64,000 nt of DNA from Periplaneta americana (taxonomy: Eukaryota; Arthropoda; Insecta; Blattodea; Blattidae), in assembly GCF_040183065.1 (NCBI RefSeq), contig NC_091120.1:22477708-22541707 (forward strand), written 5' to 3'. The position numbers were made by a program, and so were the translations under genes. Below are positions 45,101 to 54,653 of this stretch, piece by piece. Under the pieces are notes generated by a model. The model did not search any database. It saw only the letters and a program-made list of their open reading frames with translations, and had not been told where the DNA came from. Within the stretch, counting starts at the first letter, position 1, and each line of letters opens with the position of its first letter.

Positions 45101-47828
45101 ATACTTCTATCAGATATTTTAAGTTCTAATAAATCTTGTTGTGGTACCTTGTAATTTTTGTCCAATAGTGAGTTCATTTCCTTATAAAATTTTAGAAATT
45201 TAAAGCCTGCATTTACTGATAATATTGGTGGTCTTTCACGTACATATGCCCTTAATACACGTGTTTAATTTAGGACTTACCTTGAACAGTTTTCTTTTCT
45301 TCAGCTTCTTTGGTTTTTTTCGATTTCTTTTTAGCACGGGCTCCCCAGTAAGTGTAGTTCACAGCTGCGTATTCGAGCAGGGCCGCAAACACAAACACGA
45401 AGCACATCACTAAATAGATGTCAATGGCTTTAACATAAGATATACGGGGCAGAGAACTTCGAACTCCAGTACTGATTGTGGTCATTGTAAGGACAGTTGT
45501 TATTCCTGCAATAAAATCAACTCATTAGAATGATTATATACTATCCATTGGAAATACTTAAAATGGAATACTCTCGACTTAATTGACTCCAACAAAAAAC
45601 TAATACATCCACTGATGTTCTAGGAACTACTGCTACTATTAATTTATTCCTTATGTTCTAAGAACTGTTAGCCAGCAGATTACTTCAAACATAGAGCAGT
45701 GTTTTTAAACCTTTTCCAACATTTGGCACACTAAATGTGTAATTTAAAACCACCTGCCACACTCACTTCCCAATTGGGTGGGGAGGGGGATTTTGAGAGT
45801 TTTAGGGGAAATATGTTGACTTGTGCCGCGTTTGCTGAAAGTTGACTCCTGTGAACTCACTTTTTTACTACTCTTTTCAAATAATTGATTAAATGGCGAT
45901 CTTACTCGTGTTAATTACGTAAGCATGTGCGGCTTACAGCTGTTTCGGTGCTACTTGACACCATCCTCAGAGCCTTCTGTGTCTTGGCGCCATCTCAACT
46001 TCGCTGCCTGTTGTATGGGTGCGTTCGTATGATGAAGAATTGTGTCAAATGGTGTGTGTGTTCTGAAATTGATGTGTGTTGAGAATTTGATGTACATATG
46101 CCGAACACATAACTAATGCCAACCACACATACAGTAACATAAATACAGACATGGAAATCCTACACATACAACCCAAAAACCAAAAACTCAACACACTAGA
46201 ACAATATGAAATATACAGACACACTAAAACACACCCTGATCAAATTCTCAACACACAGATCAATTTCAGAACACACATACTATTTGACACAACTCTTATC
46301 ACACGAACGCACCCACACAACAGGTAGCGAAGTTGAGATGGCGCCGAGACACAGAAGGCTCTGAGGATGGTGTCAAGTAGCATCGAAACAGCTGTAAGCC
46401 GCACATGCTTACGTAATTAACACGAGTAAGATCGCCATTTAATCAATTATTTATATTCAAGTGTTAAAAGTAGTGTACGAAAGATTCAACATGGATACTC
46501 TTTTAACTTTTACTTTTCCACTTTTTGCTACGATAACCTTCACTCTTTTCATTTTCTCAAGGCACATCAGCTGATCATTCACAGCACACCAGTGCACTGG
46601 TTGAAAATGGCTGATGTAGAGGAAGTGCCTTTAAAATTATTGTTGTTCAGTTAACTGTCCGAAGACAAGTCTGAACCTCACAAGTGATACCAAGAAGGCA
46701 CCACTTATGAGGCAACTAGGCCAGGAGATAATGGAGTTGGGTGGCCAGTTCCGGTCAGTTTCTTTCCCCCTCCGTTACATACGTCGCCAACTAGCTAAAT
46801 ATTACACTAGTCTCTCTTCAGATGCATACGAGCAATTGTTCTTCTTCTGACACATATCGTCAAATGTGATGGACTGCTTGATAATAGATGTACATATCAG
46901 CCAGAACCTCAATCAGAGGATTCTTTAAAATTATGAAATATAATTGCAAAGGAAACATACCATGCTGGTACTTATTCGGTTTATGAATAAAAGAGATACC
47001 GGTACTGTATTTTAATTTCTTAACACTTGCAATAGTCTAGTAATAATAAATGGTAAAGGGGAAAAACAAGGAATATTATAGAACAGTATTGTTGAGAAAA
47101 TCAGGTTTTAGCACTTTTTACATTTCTGGATTTAGTCCGCCGAGTTCATGTAAAATTTCTACCTCGGGACTAGGAGAGATGGCGGTGCACAACTTCTGAT
47201 TTACTAGATTGTGCACCGATTTACTAGATTGCCAGGATTAAATCCCAAATCTCTCCCCAGTGCATATGAAGAGAAGGCATATGTCACTGTTGATAGTGAT
47301 TCGTCCGTTGGATGAGGACGTTAAGCCTGGCGGCGCCTTTGGTGCTATTCGACAGGAGTAGGCTACGTGCCAGCACCGGGTTTCCCCTTCTCTCTTCCTC
47401 CCCTTCACCTTCATCCTCATCCATTCCCTACAATACACTTAACATACACACTCACCTAGTACACGATATAACTCTTCACAAATACACATCATGCATAACG
47501 TGGCCTGCCGAAGTGGTGTGCAATTTGAAAATGGGTCACAGTCCTGCCATCTATCTGCAGTATATGAAACCCGAATCACGTAAAGTGAAGTGGGTAGGCA
47601 TTAGACACACATACGTTCCTGGATTTTAACCAGTGCACCAAATGTTTAATGTTACCTTATACGGACATTTCCACTTTTAAACTTGGACACTTCTGTAGTT
47701 CCAGTTGCCACCGTTAGAATGTGCTATATACCATAAAATCTTTAAAAGTGGATATTCCGTGTTTTTTTTTTCCCCGTATCCTTAGTGGTACTCTCACAAA
47801 ATGTTACCATTTAAAATTATTATTATTA

Positions 47829-47881
<53 letters not shown>

Positions 47882-48898
47882 TCAGTTTCTGTCAGATGCG
47901 TTTCCAATTCACTGCGGGCTAAAGCAAGGAGATGCACTATCACCTTTACTTTTTAACTTTGCTCTAGAATATGTCATTAGGAAAGTCCAGGATAACAGAC
48001 AGGGTTTGGAATTGAACGGGTTACATCAGCTGCTTGTCTATGCGGATGACGTGAATATTTAGGAGAAAATCCACAAACGATTAGGGAAAACACGGGAATT
48101 TTACTGGAAGCAAGTAAAGCGATCGGTTTGGAAGTAAATCCCGAAAAGACAAAGTATATGATTATGTCTCGTGACGAGAATATTGTACGAAATGGAAATA
48201 TAAAAATTGGAAATTTATCTTTTGAAGAGGTGGAGAAGTTCAAATATCTTGGAGCAGCAGTAACAAATATAAATGATACTCGGGAGGAAATTAAACACAG
48301 AATAAATATGGGAAATGCCTGTTATTATTCGGTTGAGAAGCTTTTGTCATCCAGTCTGCTGTCAAAAAATCTGAAAGTTATAATTTATAAAACAGTTATA
48401 TTACCGGTTGTTCTTTATAGTTGTGAAATTTGGACTCTCACTTTGAGAGAGGAACATAGGTTAAGGGTGTTTGAGAATAAGGTGCTTAGGAAAATATTTG
48501 GGGCTACGAGGGATGAAGTTACAGGAGAATGGAGAAAGTTACACAACACAGAACAAAACCTGACATAATTAGGAACATTAAATCCAGACGTTTGAGATGG
48601 ACAGGGCATGTAGCACGTATAGGCGAATCCAGAAATGCATATAGAGTGTTAGTTGGGAGGCCGGAGGGAAAAAGACCTTTAGGGAGGCCGAGACGTAGAT
48701 GGGAAGATAACATTAAAAAGGATTTGAGGGAGGTGGGATGTGATAATAGAGACTGGATTAATCTTGCTCAGGATAGGGACCAATGGCGGGCTTATTTAGT
48801 ATTTATTTAGTATTTAGTATTTATTTATTTAACCTGGCTTATGTGAGGACGGCAATGAACATTCGGGTTCCTTAAAAGCCAGTAAGTAAGTAAGTAAG

Positions 48899-48946
<48 letters not shown>

Positions 48947-49340
48947 TTAAGAATAGTCGCAAATCTCGTACCTAGTGCAACACGAGCGCTGGTTGCTTCA
49001 TGGTTGATCCAGAAAGAGACCCATGACAACATGACGATCAGTATTGATGGAAGGTATGTTTGAAATACGAAATAACCAATGTTACGTTGTAGCTTGAAAG
49101 AAAGTGACAGTCTCTGGTAGTTTCCAGTGGCTAGCTTCTCTTTGCGGTCGTTGGTCTCACAGCCTATAATGGTGAACTGTGGCAGTTCAGCTTCATCAAC
49201 TCCGCGGACTGGAGTGTCCTTCCAGTACATCACCACGTCAGACACAGTGTAGCCATCTGAAAGTTGAACATTAATGTGAGTCAGACCCAATATGTACAAT
49301 ACTTAGATAGTTCTAGAATGCAGAACATTAAGAGTACTTG

Positions 49341-49407
<67 letters not shown>

Positions 49408-52400
49408 TGCTTAAAACTTGGTTTTAAGATGCTATTAGAATAGTACATTATGCAACGAGCCTATAATGGTAGTAATTAGGACGCGAGTATGTTTATGAAA
49501 CGAGCGCAAGCGAGTTTCATAATTTTCATACGAGCGTCTTAATTACCATTATAGGCAAGTTTCATACGACTTTTTATGCTCAACCATATTTCTAACTTGA
49601 AATTATTCATAAGTATTCATGTTATTCTTATCTGACTGAGGAGCGGAACTGACCTAGTGCAATATCTCGTAAATTGTGAGATGTGCGCAGACGCGAAAGT
49701 ATTGATTTTTCCGAGAAACAAATGTCATTGATCTTGATATAATCTAGAGAGTAAAATAAACATTAATCTTGATATAACCTTGAAATTGATTTAGACATTG
49801 AAAAACGAGATGATAAAATTGAATTTATTTGAATATGTTGTTGTTGTTGTTTTCTAATGCCAGGCGTTTGACAATAAAGTCATTTGACCTCTTGCACTTC
49901 AGTATTTGAAAATGGCAAGTTGTAGTCGATTTAAGTGAACACCATTTTTTTAACTTTTTGGTGGCTACTTCATTCACACACAACCCCCAGAATGTCTGGA
50001 GGACCACACCTGCTGTTGGTCGATGGGTCCATTGGACCTAGCTGGGAGATCTTGTTGATCACCAGCTTTCCCTCCTTAAGCCACTGGAGGACGATTTTAG
50101 TGCCATAGCAGGTCAGCACTAGGGACAGAAAAGTAGAAAGAGGAGGAAGGAAAGTGAAATGAACCCCTAGGCCTCGAATGCTCTAATGCCGTCGGGATCG
50201 AAGAAAGTAAGAGTTCAGTCAGAGGACTGGATAGGAAAGGGTAAAAAGGGAATTAGGTATTGAATAGAGGAAAATTATACCAAATTCAGTCAATTATACC
50301 AATTTATTTGAATATTATTTACAATTAACGCTAATTATTATAGTAACAGAACATAACCTTCTGCGACAGTATTGGATTTCCAGCCTCCGTGACGTTTCAC
50401 TAGTTGTGTTTCGATTGCATATCCGAGAATAATCGATACTTGCGCTTTCATATTGCTACAGTGGTGTTTTCTGATTGGTGGAACACCTGAACTTTAATGA
50501 ATAGGTGTACTTTAATGAGGTCCATTAAAGGGCTGCTACTAGGTGTATAATTACTACATTTCGTCATGGTCGAGCATAAATATAGTTTTATATTTCTAAT
50601 CATTTTTGCAGTGTCGAAAAAACAAAGTACAGTAATGGCAAAAAAACCGGACCGACCCTTGTAGCTGATACAAAAGAATCCTGTGCTGTGTATTGTGTCA
50701 AACTGTGGTAATTTCAATATGGATAGTGAAGCCAGAGGTATGTACTGCTATTTAATGTAAAAATACGCAGTTATCTTTGCCGAATAGAGGTAGAAATATA
50801 ATATTGATGCCAGATGAAAATAAAACTCTCAAAGTTTTTTTTCGTCTGGAAGTTTGGGGCACTGAAGGAAACAAAAGACGGTAAGAATCGAACAAATGCA
50901 ATAAATTTCATTTTACAATTAATTATACAAGATGGATGTGTTTTGTGAGTAGCAAAATTTGAATCTGTGACTCCGAAATCAGTTACAAGGTCGGTCCAGA
51001 TTTTTTGCCACTACTGTACATATATGATTATATCTCGTGACCAGAACATAGTATGGAATGAAAATATAAACATTGGAAATTTACCACTTAAAAAGGTGGA
51101 AAAATTCAAATACCTTGGAGCAGCAGTAACAAAATAAATGACACTCGATGGGAAATTAAACACAGAATAAAATATATGAGAAATACCTGCTACTATTCGG
51201 TTGAGAAGCTTTTGTCATCCAGCCTGGTTTAAAAAAAGAACTGAAAGTTAGTTAGGCCTATATTACCGGTTGTTCTGTATGGTTGTGAAATTTGGACTCT
51301 CACTTGGAGAAAGGAGCAAAGATTAAGGGTGTTCCAGAATAAGATACTTAGGAAAATATTTGGGGCTAAGAGGGATGAAGTTACAGGAGAATGGAGAAAG
51401 TTACACAACGCAGAGCTGCACGCATTGTATTCTTCACCTGACATAATTGGGAACATTAAATCCAGACGTTGTAGGTCATGTAGCATGTATGGGTGAATCT
51501 AGAAATGCATTAGAGTGTTAGTTGGAAGACTTGAGGGGAAAAAGATCTTTAGGGAGGCCAAGACGTAGATGGGAGGATGCTATTAAAATGGATTTGAGGG
51601 AGATGGGATATGATGCTAGGGACTGAAATTCAGCATTCATTGTCCATACTTCAGTGCTTTGCCCATATGAATTTTCGTTCCTTTAGAAATATTTTTATCC
51701 CACAAGATTGAGTTTAGAGATTCGACAATTTTTCGTACATCTTCTATATGCAATTTTATATCTGTATTATCTAAGTGATGAAGTGTTAAATTTGTTACAT
51801 ATGATATTTGATAACTATAAGGACACTATAGGTTGCAGCCGCCAAATTTCTCTTCAAGGAACGACCACTCATATAAATTGAGGGAAAGAAGGCAGAGGAC
51901 GGACACTGGAAAGTTTTCTTTTCTCAATCGTACTATCAGGGACTGGAATGCTTTACCTGCAGATTTACTAAAGGCTTTACCAACAACCAAAAATGTATTT
52001 AAAAATAGGCTTAAGGACTTTACTAGTAGACGGTAATTATACACAGTATTTAAAGGGTGTAAATGATATTTTGTTATTGCAGTGTTGTATCAGTGAAGAA
52101 TTTTGTTGTGTCAGTGAAGTGTGTTGTGTCAGTGAAGTGTGTTGTGTCAGTGAAGTGTGTTGTGTCAGTGAAGTATGTTGTGTAAGTGAAACGTGTTCCT
52201 GTCAGTGAAGCTTTATAGTTTATAGTGGCAGTGCAAAGTATTTGAACAGTGAAATGTTTTTGAAGTGTTAGTGAAATCAGGATAGAATCAGTGAAATGTG
52301 TCGTAGTTCCAGTGCAGTGAGTGAGTTGACAGCGAAATGAGTGTAGTGTGGAAAGGTACTTGTGCAGATATGAACATATCATACTCGTGGGTTTTAGTTC

Positions 52401-52484
52401 GAACTTAGGTTTAAGATACAAATCAGATTTATTTTAAATGTTATTTTAAGTGATCGTGCTTCATTTAATTTAGGATATTCACTG

Positions 52485-52542
<58 letters not shown>

Positions 52543-54482
52543 CATTATAAATTATTCTTAGTATTAGTAATTGGTATTATTATTAATTGTATTTTTAATT
52601 AATAAGTTTATTATTGTCATTATTGAGTGTAATTAGTTACCACTGCCACCGGGTATATACCCATTCAGTGTGAATAAATACATACATACACGTTCTATTT
52701 GTCACAAATTACACAATACTTACAGCTCTCAATCTCAACAGTGCAGTTCTGGGAGTCGAGAGGATAGTAGTGGAGGTCCATCATACATGCTAACGTTGTT
52801 GTGAACCTCATGCCGTATGTGATGCTTCCGTCTCCATTTAAACGCACCAGCTTGTTTCTCTCCGTGACGTCATGTAGAAAACTAGTAACAGAATTACATT
52901 AAAATGAGTTAACTTGTCAATAAAAAGAGAAGAATACAGTTTAGCTCTATAAATAAATTTAGCTTGCATTTGAATTAATTATTCATGTTATAAACGTTTA
53001 ACTTGAATATTTATTGAACTTTTTCTGGGAACATTGTAAATGTTGTATGTTGTTATAAAAATGTTTAGTTTCTTTGCTTTTAACGCAGTAATTTAGTTTC
53101 TACCAGAAATCTGTAAAGAAGACAGTGTTTATGTTACTTATTATAAATTAATATGCACAGATTTTCTTATGACTAAGCACATTGTAAACATAATACACAT
53201 TTTCATGCGGTGTCTTCATTTTTACATTCATGTGAATGAGGCACTATTTAACTCTAGCATTACTAGACAAGCCAGAAAAATCTTGCACGTTAACATAGTT
53301 AGAGCTGTAACAATTTCAGTGTACAGTAAAATCCCTCGTAACCGGCACCCAAATAACCGGCAATACCAAAACAACGGCACTTTTGGCTGAGCCAAAAAAG
53401 AAATGTTTAAATCTGCCACATTGCCACAGTCTGGGCCATCAGTGTTACCACATTAGGAAGATCGCACGAACTTTTATTTTCAGTGAATATTCGAATCTAC
53501 AATTAATGTATTATTTGTGTGGTGTGATGTGTTTTAATTGGAAAAATCCACACAGTTTTTTTTTTGTTTATTCAGTTACGAGCGAGTGATAGAGAAATAA
53601 GCGTGACATGGCTGCAGTTTCAACATTTGGCACCATGAAATACAACTTTTTTTTCGTACGTACCGGTATATATTCAATTATCCGGCAAAATCTCGTATCC
53701 GAAACTAGCCTGGTCCTTTTGGTGCCGGATAAGAGGGATGCTACTGTATTGTTTTATAAATGCACATGAATTTACAATAAGTTTAAAATCAGAATTCCAA
53801 ATTTTTTGGCCTATTGCAAACAAAGTCTGATTATTAAAAAACACGAACACAGATATTCGCTCTTATCTACTAAAAATAATAAATATTGTAATATAAAAGA
53901 CAGATATCTTATTGTTTTATTTATTTCACATTTTGAACATCTGGCCGACATCTACGGCTGACCACTTGGATCCAGAATACACAGGCACAATTTGATTTGC
54001 GGAGAGAATACAAAACAAGAATAAACTTAAAAGTACAGTACAATTTGATTTGCTGTGAAACGTAAGATTGACCTCCATAAGATTTTAATTGAGCCTCAAA
54101 AAACATTTGCTGTGAAACGTAAGATTGACGTCCATAAGATTTTATTTGAGCCTCAAAAACATAATAAAAAGTCCTGCTCATCTTTAAAGTCTACTCTTTC
54201 CAACAGTGTACTCACTGTGTATTATAGAATTTATTGACATATTATGTTACGTCAATTGTAACATGACGGATTTAGAATTCTCATTGTTTCTAAACTCTTA
54301 TAACAGAGAGGGATCCAACGTACACCGATACTTCACCTGTTCTTGTCATTTGCAAAAAATGTGTCTGGAACCCAAATCTTCTCTGCGAAATCTCCAGAGA
54401 GTGTGAGAGTTTCTTCATCTGTACTGAATGCCAATCTTTCGTCTTTCCAATACTGATTCAGGTACATTGTAATGGTGTAATC
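38625..54482 (-). CDS. Lcch3: Lcch3-like GABA-receptor (Cys-loop channel) subunit, last five exons
   Basis: Exons 54482-54337, 52881-52724, 49256-48972, 45505-45281 and 39109-38625 join in frame (1299 nt, 432 aa plus stop, all GT-AG). In fragment numbering: ligand-binding strands with [12 protein letters not shown] and [11 protein letters not shown], Cys-loop Cys81-Cys95 ([15 protein letters not shown]), M1 ~160-186, M2 ~191-213 ([16 protein letters not shown]), M3 ~221-247, a long cytoplasmic loop with [14 protein letters not shown], and M4 near 402-427 ([19 protein letters not shown]). It matches insect Lcch3, not RDL: the M2 start is SARVALG, without the Pro of RDL's PARVALG. In Drosophila, LCCH3 with GRD forms cation-permeable GABA channels, consistent with that difference. 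The exon(s) for the signal peptide and first ligand-binding strands were not found in this window. Introns of 1.5-6.2 kb are full of transposons. Confidence 0.93.
39509..39921. mobile_element. MITE nested in PLE 2
   Basis: The ends AAAGATGGGACATGACAG and (reverse complement) AAAGATGGGACATGACAGGA are terminal inverted repeats. The interior has a small hairpin ('aacgagttagaaa' / 'tttctaactcgtt'). No transposase. Superfamily unknown. Confidence 0.65.
40465..40503 (+). ncRNA. Hammerhead-like ribozyme core, PLE 2
   Basis: GTT (stem I), CTGAAGA, an extra A, GGCC / GGCC (stem II) around 'cataaca', GAAA, ACATGT (self-complementary stem III), U, then AAC closing stem I. Same layout as in PLE 1 and PLE 3/4, with different but still complementary stems. 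Confidence 0.55.
40930..41120. mobile_element. PIF/Harbinger-like MITE
   Basis: 191 bp with terminal repeats AGGCTGGTTCACAATAAACC over ~45 bp at both ends and TTA duplications (40927-40929, 41121-41123), a 3-bp TWA target as in PIF/Harbinger. The centre is also palindromic ('aaatgtgagcattcgcaat' / 'aattgtgaatcctcacattt'). A second, expanded copy is at 61024-62598. Confidence 0.75.
41150..41800. other. Lcch3 intron sequence, mostly unassigned
   Basis: 'cagtaaaacttttcttaac' at 41217, with 'aagcgaccactttgggttg' following, resembles one end of a pogo-type element. Its partner is not visible. The rest is AT-rich. Confidence 0.35.
41800..42415 (-). mobile_element. Penelope-like element 3, head-to-head inverted copies
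   Basis: The - strand (42147-41899) encodes [27 protein letters not shown] ... [13 protein letters not shown], the segment after the GIY-YIG motif in PLE 2. From ~42150 the + strand carries the same 3' region again in opposite orientation. The arms 'taattgattaaatggcg' and 'aagcatgtg[c]ggcttacagc' are therefore found at both ends. A hammerhead-like core is well preserved on the right arm and decayed on the left. Confidence 0.8.
42281..42324 (+). ncRNA. Hammerhead-like ribozyme core, PLE 3 (right arm)
   Basis: GGCT (stem I), CTGAGGA, extra T, GGTG / CACC (stem II) around 'tcaagtag', GAAA, ACAGCTGT (stem III), A at the cleavage position, AGCC closing stem I. The best-formed example in the window. 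Confidence 0.6.
42742..43835 (-). mobile_element. hAT element with very long inverted arms
   Basis: Perfect 8-bp duplications GACATTAC (42734-42741, 43836-43843) enclose 1094 bp starting and ending TAGGGCC. The outer ~340 bases on each side are mutual reverse complements ('acatcggtatatttgtatta', 'agaatgtag', 'aagcaagtacgttccgtgtt'-like). Between them the - strand encodes a hAT C-terminal dimerisation block: [26 protein letters not shown], ending LKMNIVVYC, here split for length as [17 protein letters not shown] / [17 protein letters not shown]. The rest of the transposase is missing. Confidence 0.85.
44177..44760 (-). repeat. Interspersed repeat F, copy 2 (reverse)
   Basis: Reverse-complement copy of 5424-6069: starts 'ttatgctcgaccatgccgaa' and ends 'gctcattgcataatgtacta'. 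The fold-back end is partly deleted. Lies in the Lcch3 intron before the last exon. Confidence 0.75.
44761..45280. other. Lcch3 intron sequence next to exon D
   Basis: No feature recognised, except that 'gtaccttgtaatttttgtcc' near 45.15 kb and its neighbours are a reverse-complement match to 43.98-44.06 kb ('aattggacaaaaattacaag'). This suggests the F copy sits inside a small inverted duplication. Confidence 0.4.
45281..45505 (-). CDS. Lcch3: Lcch3 exon D (M2, M3)
   Basis: Acceptor 'tttattgcag|gaa', donor 'caag|gtaagt'. Encodes [20 protein letters not shown] (M2), [20 protein letters not shown] (M3) and a Lys-rich start of the cytoplasmic loop. Confidence 0.94.
45931..45974 (-). ncRNA. Hammerhead-like ribozyme core, PLE 4 left arm
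   Basis: Identical in stems and core to the PLE 3 right-arm motif (GGCT, CTGAGGA, GGTG/CACC, GAAA, AGCC), on the - strand. Confidence 0.58.
46357..46400 (+). ncRNA. Hammerhead-like ribozyme core, PLE 4 right arm
   Basis: Same motif with one change: stem II is GGTG/CATC, leaving a G-U pair. Confidence 0.55.
46633..46885 (-). repeat. Interspersed repeat R, copy 2 (uninterrupted)
   Basis: Contains in sequence the pieces found split at 2620-4755. Used to define the CAATTG target duplication of the DDE element there. On the - strand it ends in an (AAC)n-like tail. Confidence 0.6.
47225..47410. repeat. Probable dispersed repeat fragment
   Basis: 'ttggatgaggacgttaagcc' and 'ggtgctattcgacaggagta' are segments I recognise from dispersed repeats of several arthropod genomes. 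No boundaries are visible here. Confidence 0.3.
47817..47881 (+). repeat. (TTA)n microsatellite, left of LINE
   Basis: About 21 TTA units ending where LINE sequence begins. A second (TTA)n tract at 48904-48942 follows the LINE tail. Confidence 0.9.
47882..48903 (+). pseudogene. LINE RT, (TAAG)-tail family, 5'-truncated
   Basis: Encodes [29 protein letters not shown] ... LLVYADDVN (RT catalytic box), then after a frameshift at ~48.06 kb [18 protein letters not shown] ... [20 protein letters not shown] ... [20 protein letters not shown]. After a second break it reads [40 protein letters not shown], and it ends with a (TAAG)n tail. Antisense to Lcch3. Its tail plus the TTA tract end ~30 bp from the exon C donor. 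Confidence 0.88.
48904..48942 (+). repeat. (TTA)n microsatellite, right of LINE
   Basis: About 13 TTA units, ending 30 bp before exon C of Lcch3 (exon edge 48972). Confidence 0.9.
48972..49256 (-). CDS. Lcch3: Lcch3 exon C (end of ligand-binding domain, M1, start of M2)
   Basis: Acceptor 'caactttcag|atg', donor 'ctag|gtacga' (weaker than consensus). Encodes [18 protein letters not shown] ... [13 protein letters not shown] ... [19 protein letters not shown] ... TSARVAL. Cys134 (fragment numbering) stands where the Drosophila protein has Tyr (IIGYETND). Confidence 0.93.
49347..49405. repeat. (TA)n microsatellite
   Basis: About 26 TA units followed by (CA)3, in Lcch3 intron B-C. Confidence 0.9.
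49441..50580 (+). repeat. Interspersed repeat F, copy 3, split by retroposon Q
   Basis: Same ends as copy 1 (TAGTACATTATGCAACGAGC ... catggtcgagcataaa). Interrupted by Q with a ~15-bp target duplication. Confidence 0.78.
49839..50297 (-). mobile_element. Retroposed repeat Q, 5'-truncated copy
   Basis: Flanked by AATTTATTTGAATAT on both sides, a ~15-bp duplication of host repeat F. On the - strand it ends ...GCATTAGAAAACAACAACAA, i.e. a (CAA)n tail. Shorter at the 5' end than the copy at 28651, typical of LINE-machinery insertion. Confidence 0.75.
50630..51016. mobile_element. Tc1/mariner-type MITE
   Basis: The ends CAGTAATGGCAAAAAAACCG and (reverse complement) CAGTAGTGGCAAAAAATCTG, continuing GGACCGACC, are flanked by TA. 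387 bp, non-coding. Confidence 0.85.
51021..51640 (+). pseudogene. Decayed LINE RT C-terminus, (TAAG)-tail family
   Basis: Nucleotide-level copy of 48150-48780 with many indels: 'atgattatatctcgtgacca', 'gttgagaagcttttgtcatc', 'gatgaagttacaggagaatg', 'gggaggatgctattaaaatg'. No frame stays open. Confidence 0.8.
51820..52690 (+). mobile_element. LINE 3' end (Jockey/CR1-like) with terminal microsatellite
   Basis: The + frame 51833-52036 reads [58 protein letters not shown], a standard LINE ORF2 C-terminus (RTDxGKxSFxxRTIxDWNALP). A ~650-bp 3' UTR follows with a tandem repeat (52100-52200), an (ATT)n tract (52487-52542) and a tail 'aataaatacatacatacac'. Confidence 0.8.
52100..52200 (+). repeat. 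~18-bp tandem repeat in LINE 3' UTR
   Basis: Five near-identical units of GTGTTGTGTCAGTGAAGT, grading into looser 'cagtgaa' repeats to ~52330. Confidence 0.85.
52724..52881 (-). CDS. Lcch3: Lcch3 exon B (Cys-loop)
   Basis: Acceptor 'ctgttactag|ttt', donor 'agct|gtaagt'. Encodes [20 protein letters not shown] ... the Cys-loop ... CTVEIES. Completes Ser49 with exon A (AG|T). Confidence 0.93.
53324..53746. mobile_element. Pogo/Tigger-like MITE, complete
   Basis: The ends CAGTAAAATCCCTCGTAACC and (reverse complement) CAGTAGCATCCCTCTTATCC are flanked by TA. 423 bp. In Lcch3 intron A-B. Left end shared with 31181. Confidence 0.85.
54337..54482 (-). CDS. Lcch3: Lcch3 exon A (loop region of ligand-binding domain)
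   Basis: Acceptor 'tttgttgcag|gat', donor 'aacag|gtgaag'. Encodes [48 protein letters not shown]. The stretch between LAF and LTLSGDF is short compared with Drosophila, which has a long insertion here. Confidence 0.92.
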
Positions 54483-54607
54483 CTGCAACAAATTAATTAT
54501 TATTGCTACCAGTGTAATATGAAATAAATTAATACTAAACAATATAGGCCTACTCATAATCTCCATTTAAAAATAGCAACTTCAACAAATACAAGACTAT
54601 ATTTTTC

Positions 54608-54611
54608 TAGC

Positions 54612-54653
<42 letters not shown>

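Larger units (their letters stand above)
45885..46490 (+). mobile_element. Penelope-like element 4, inverted arms
   Basis: Same layout as PLE 3. The left arm is antisense and the right arm sense, with identical outer motifs 'ataattgattaaatggcgat'. The + strand middle encodes CRTHN-type remnants of [20 protein letters not shown] ... [13 protein letters not shown]. Hammerhead-like cores are present on both arms. Lies in the Lcch3 C-D intron. Confidence 0.8.

Noticed and set aside
45692-45780. hAT-like terminus 'cagtgtttttaaaccttttc'
   Set aside because: No partner end or target duplication found.
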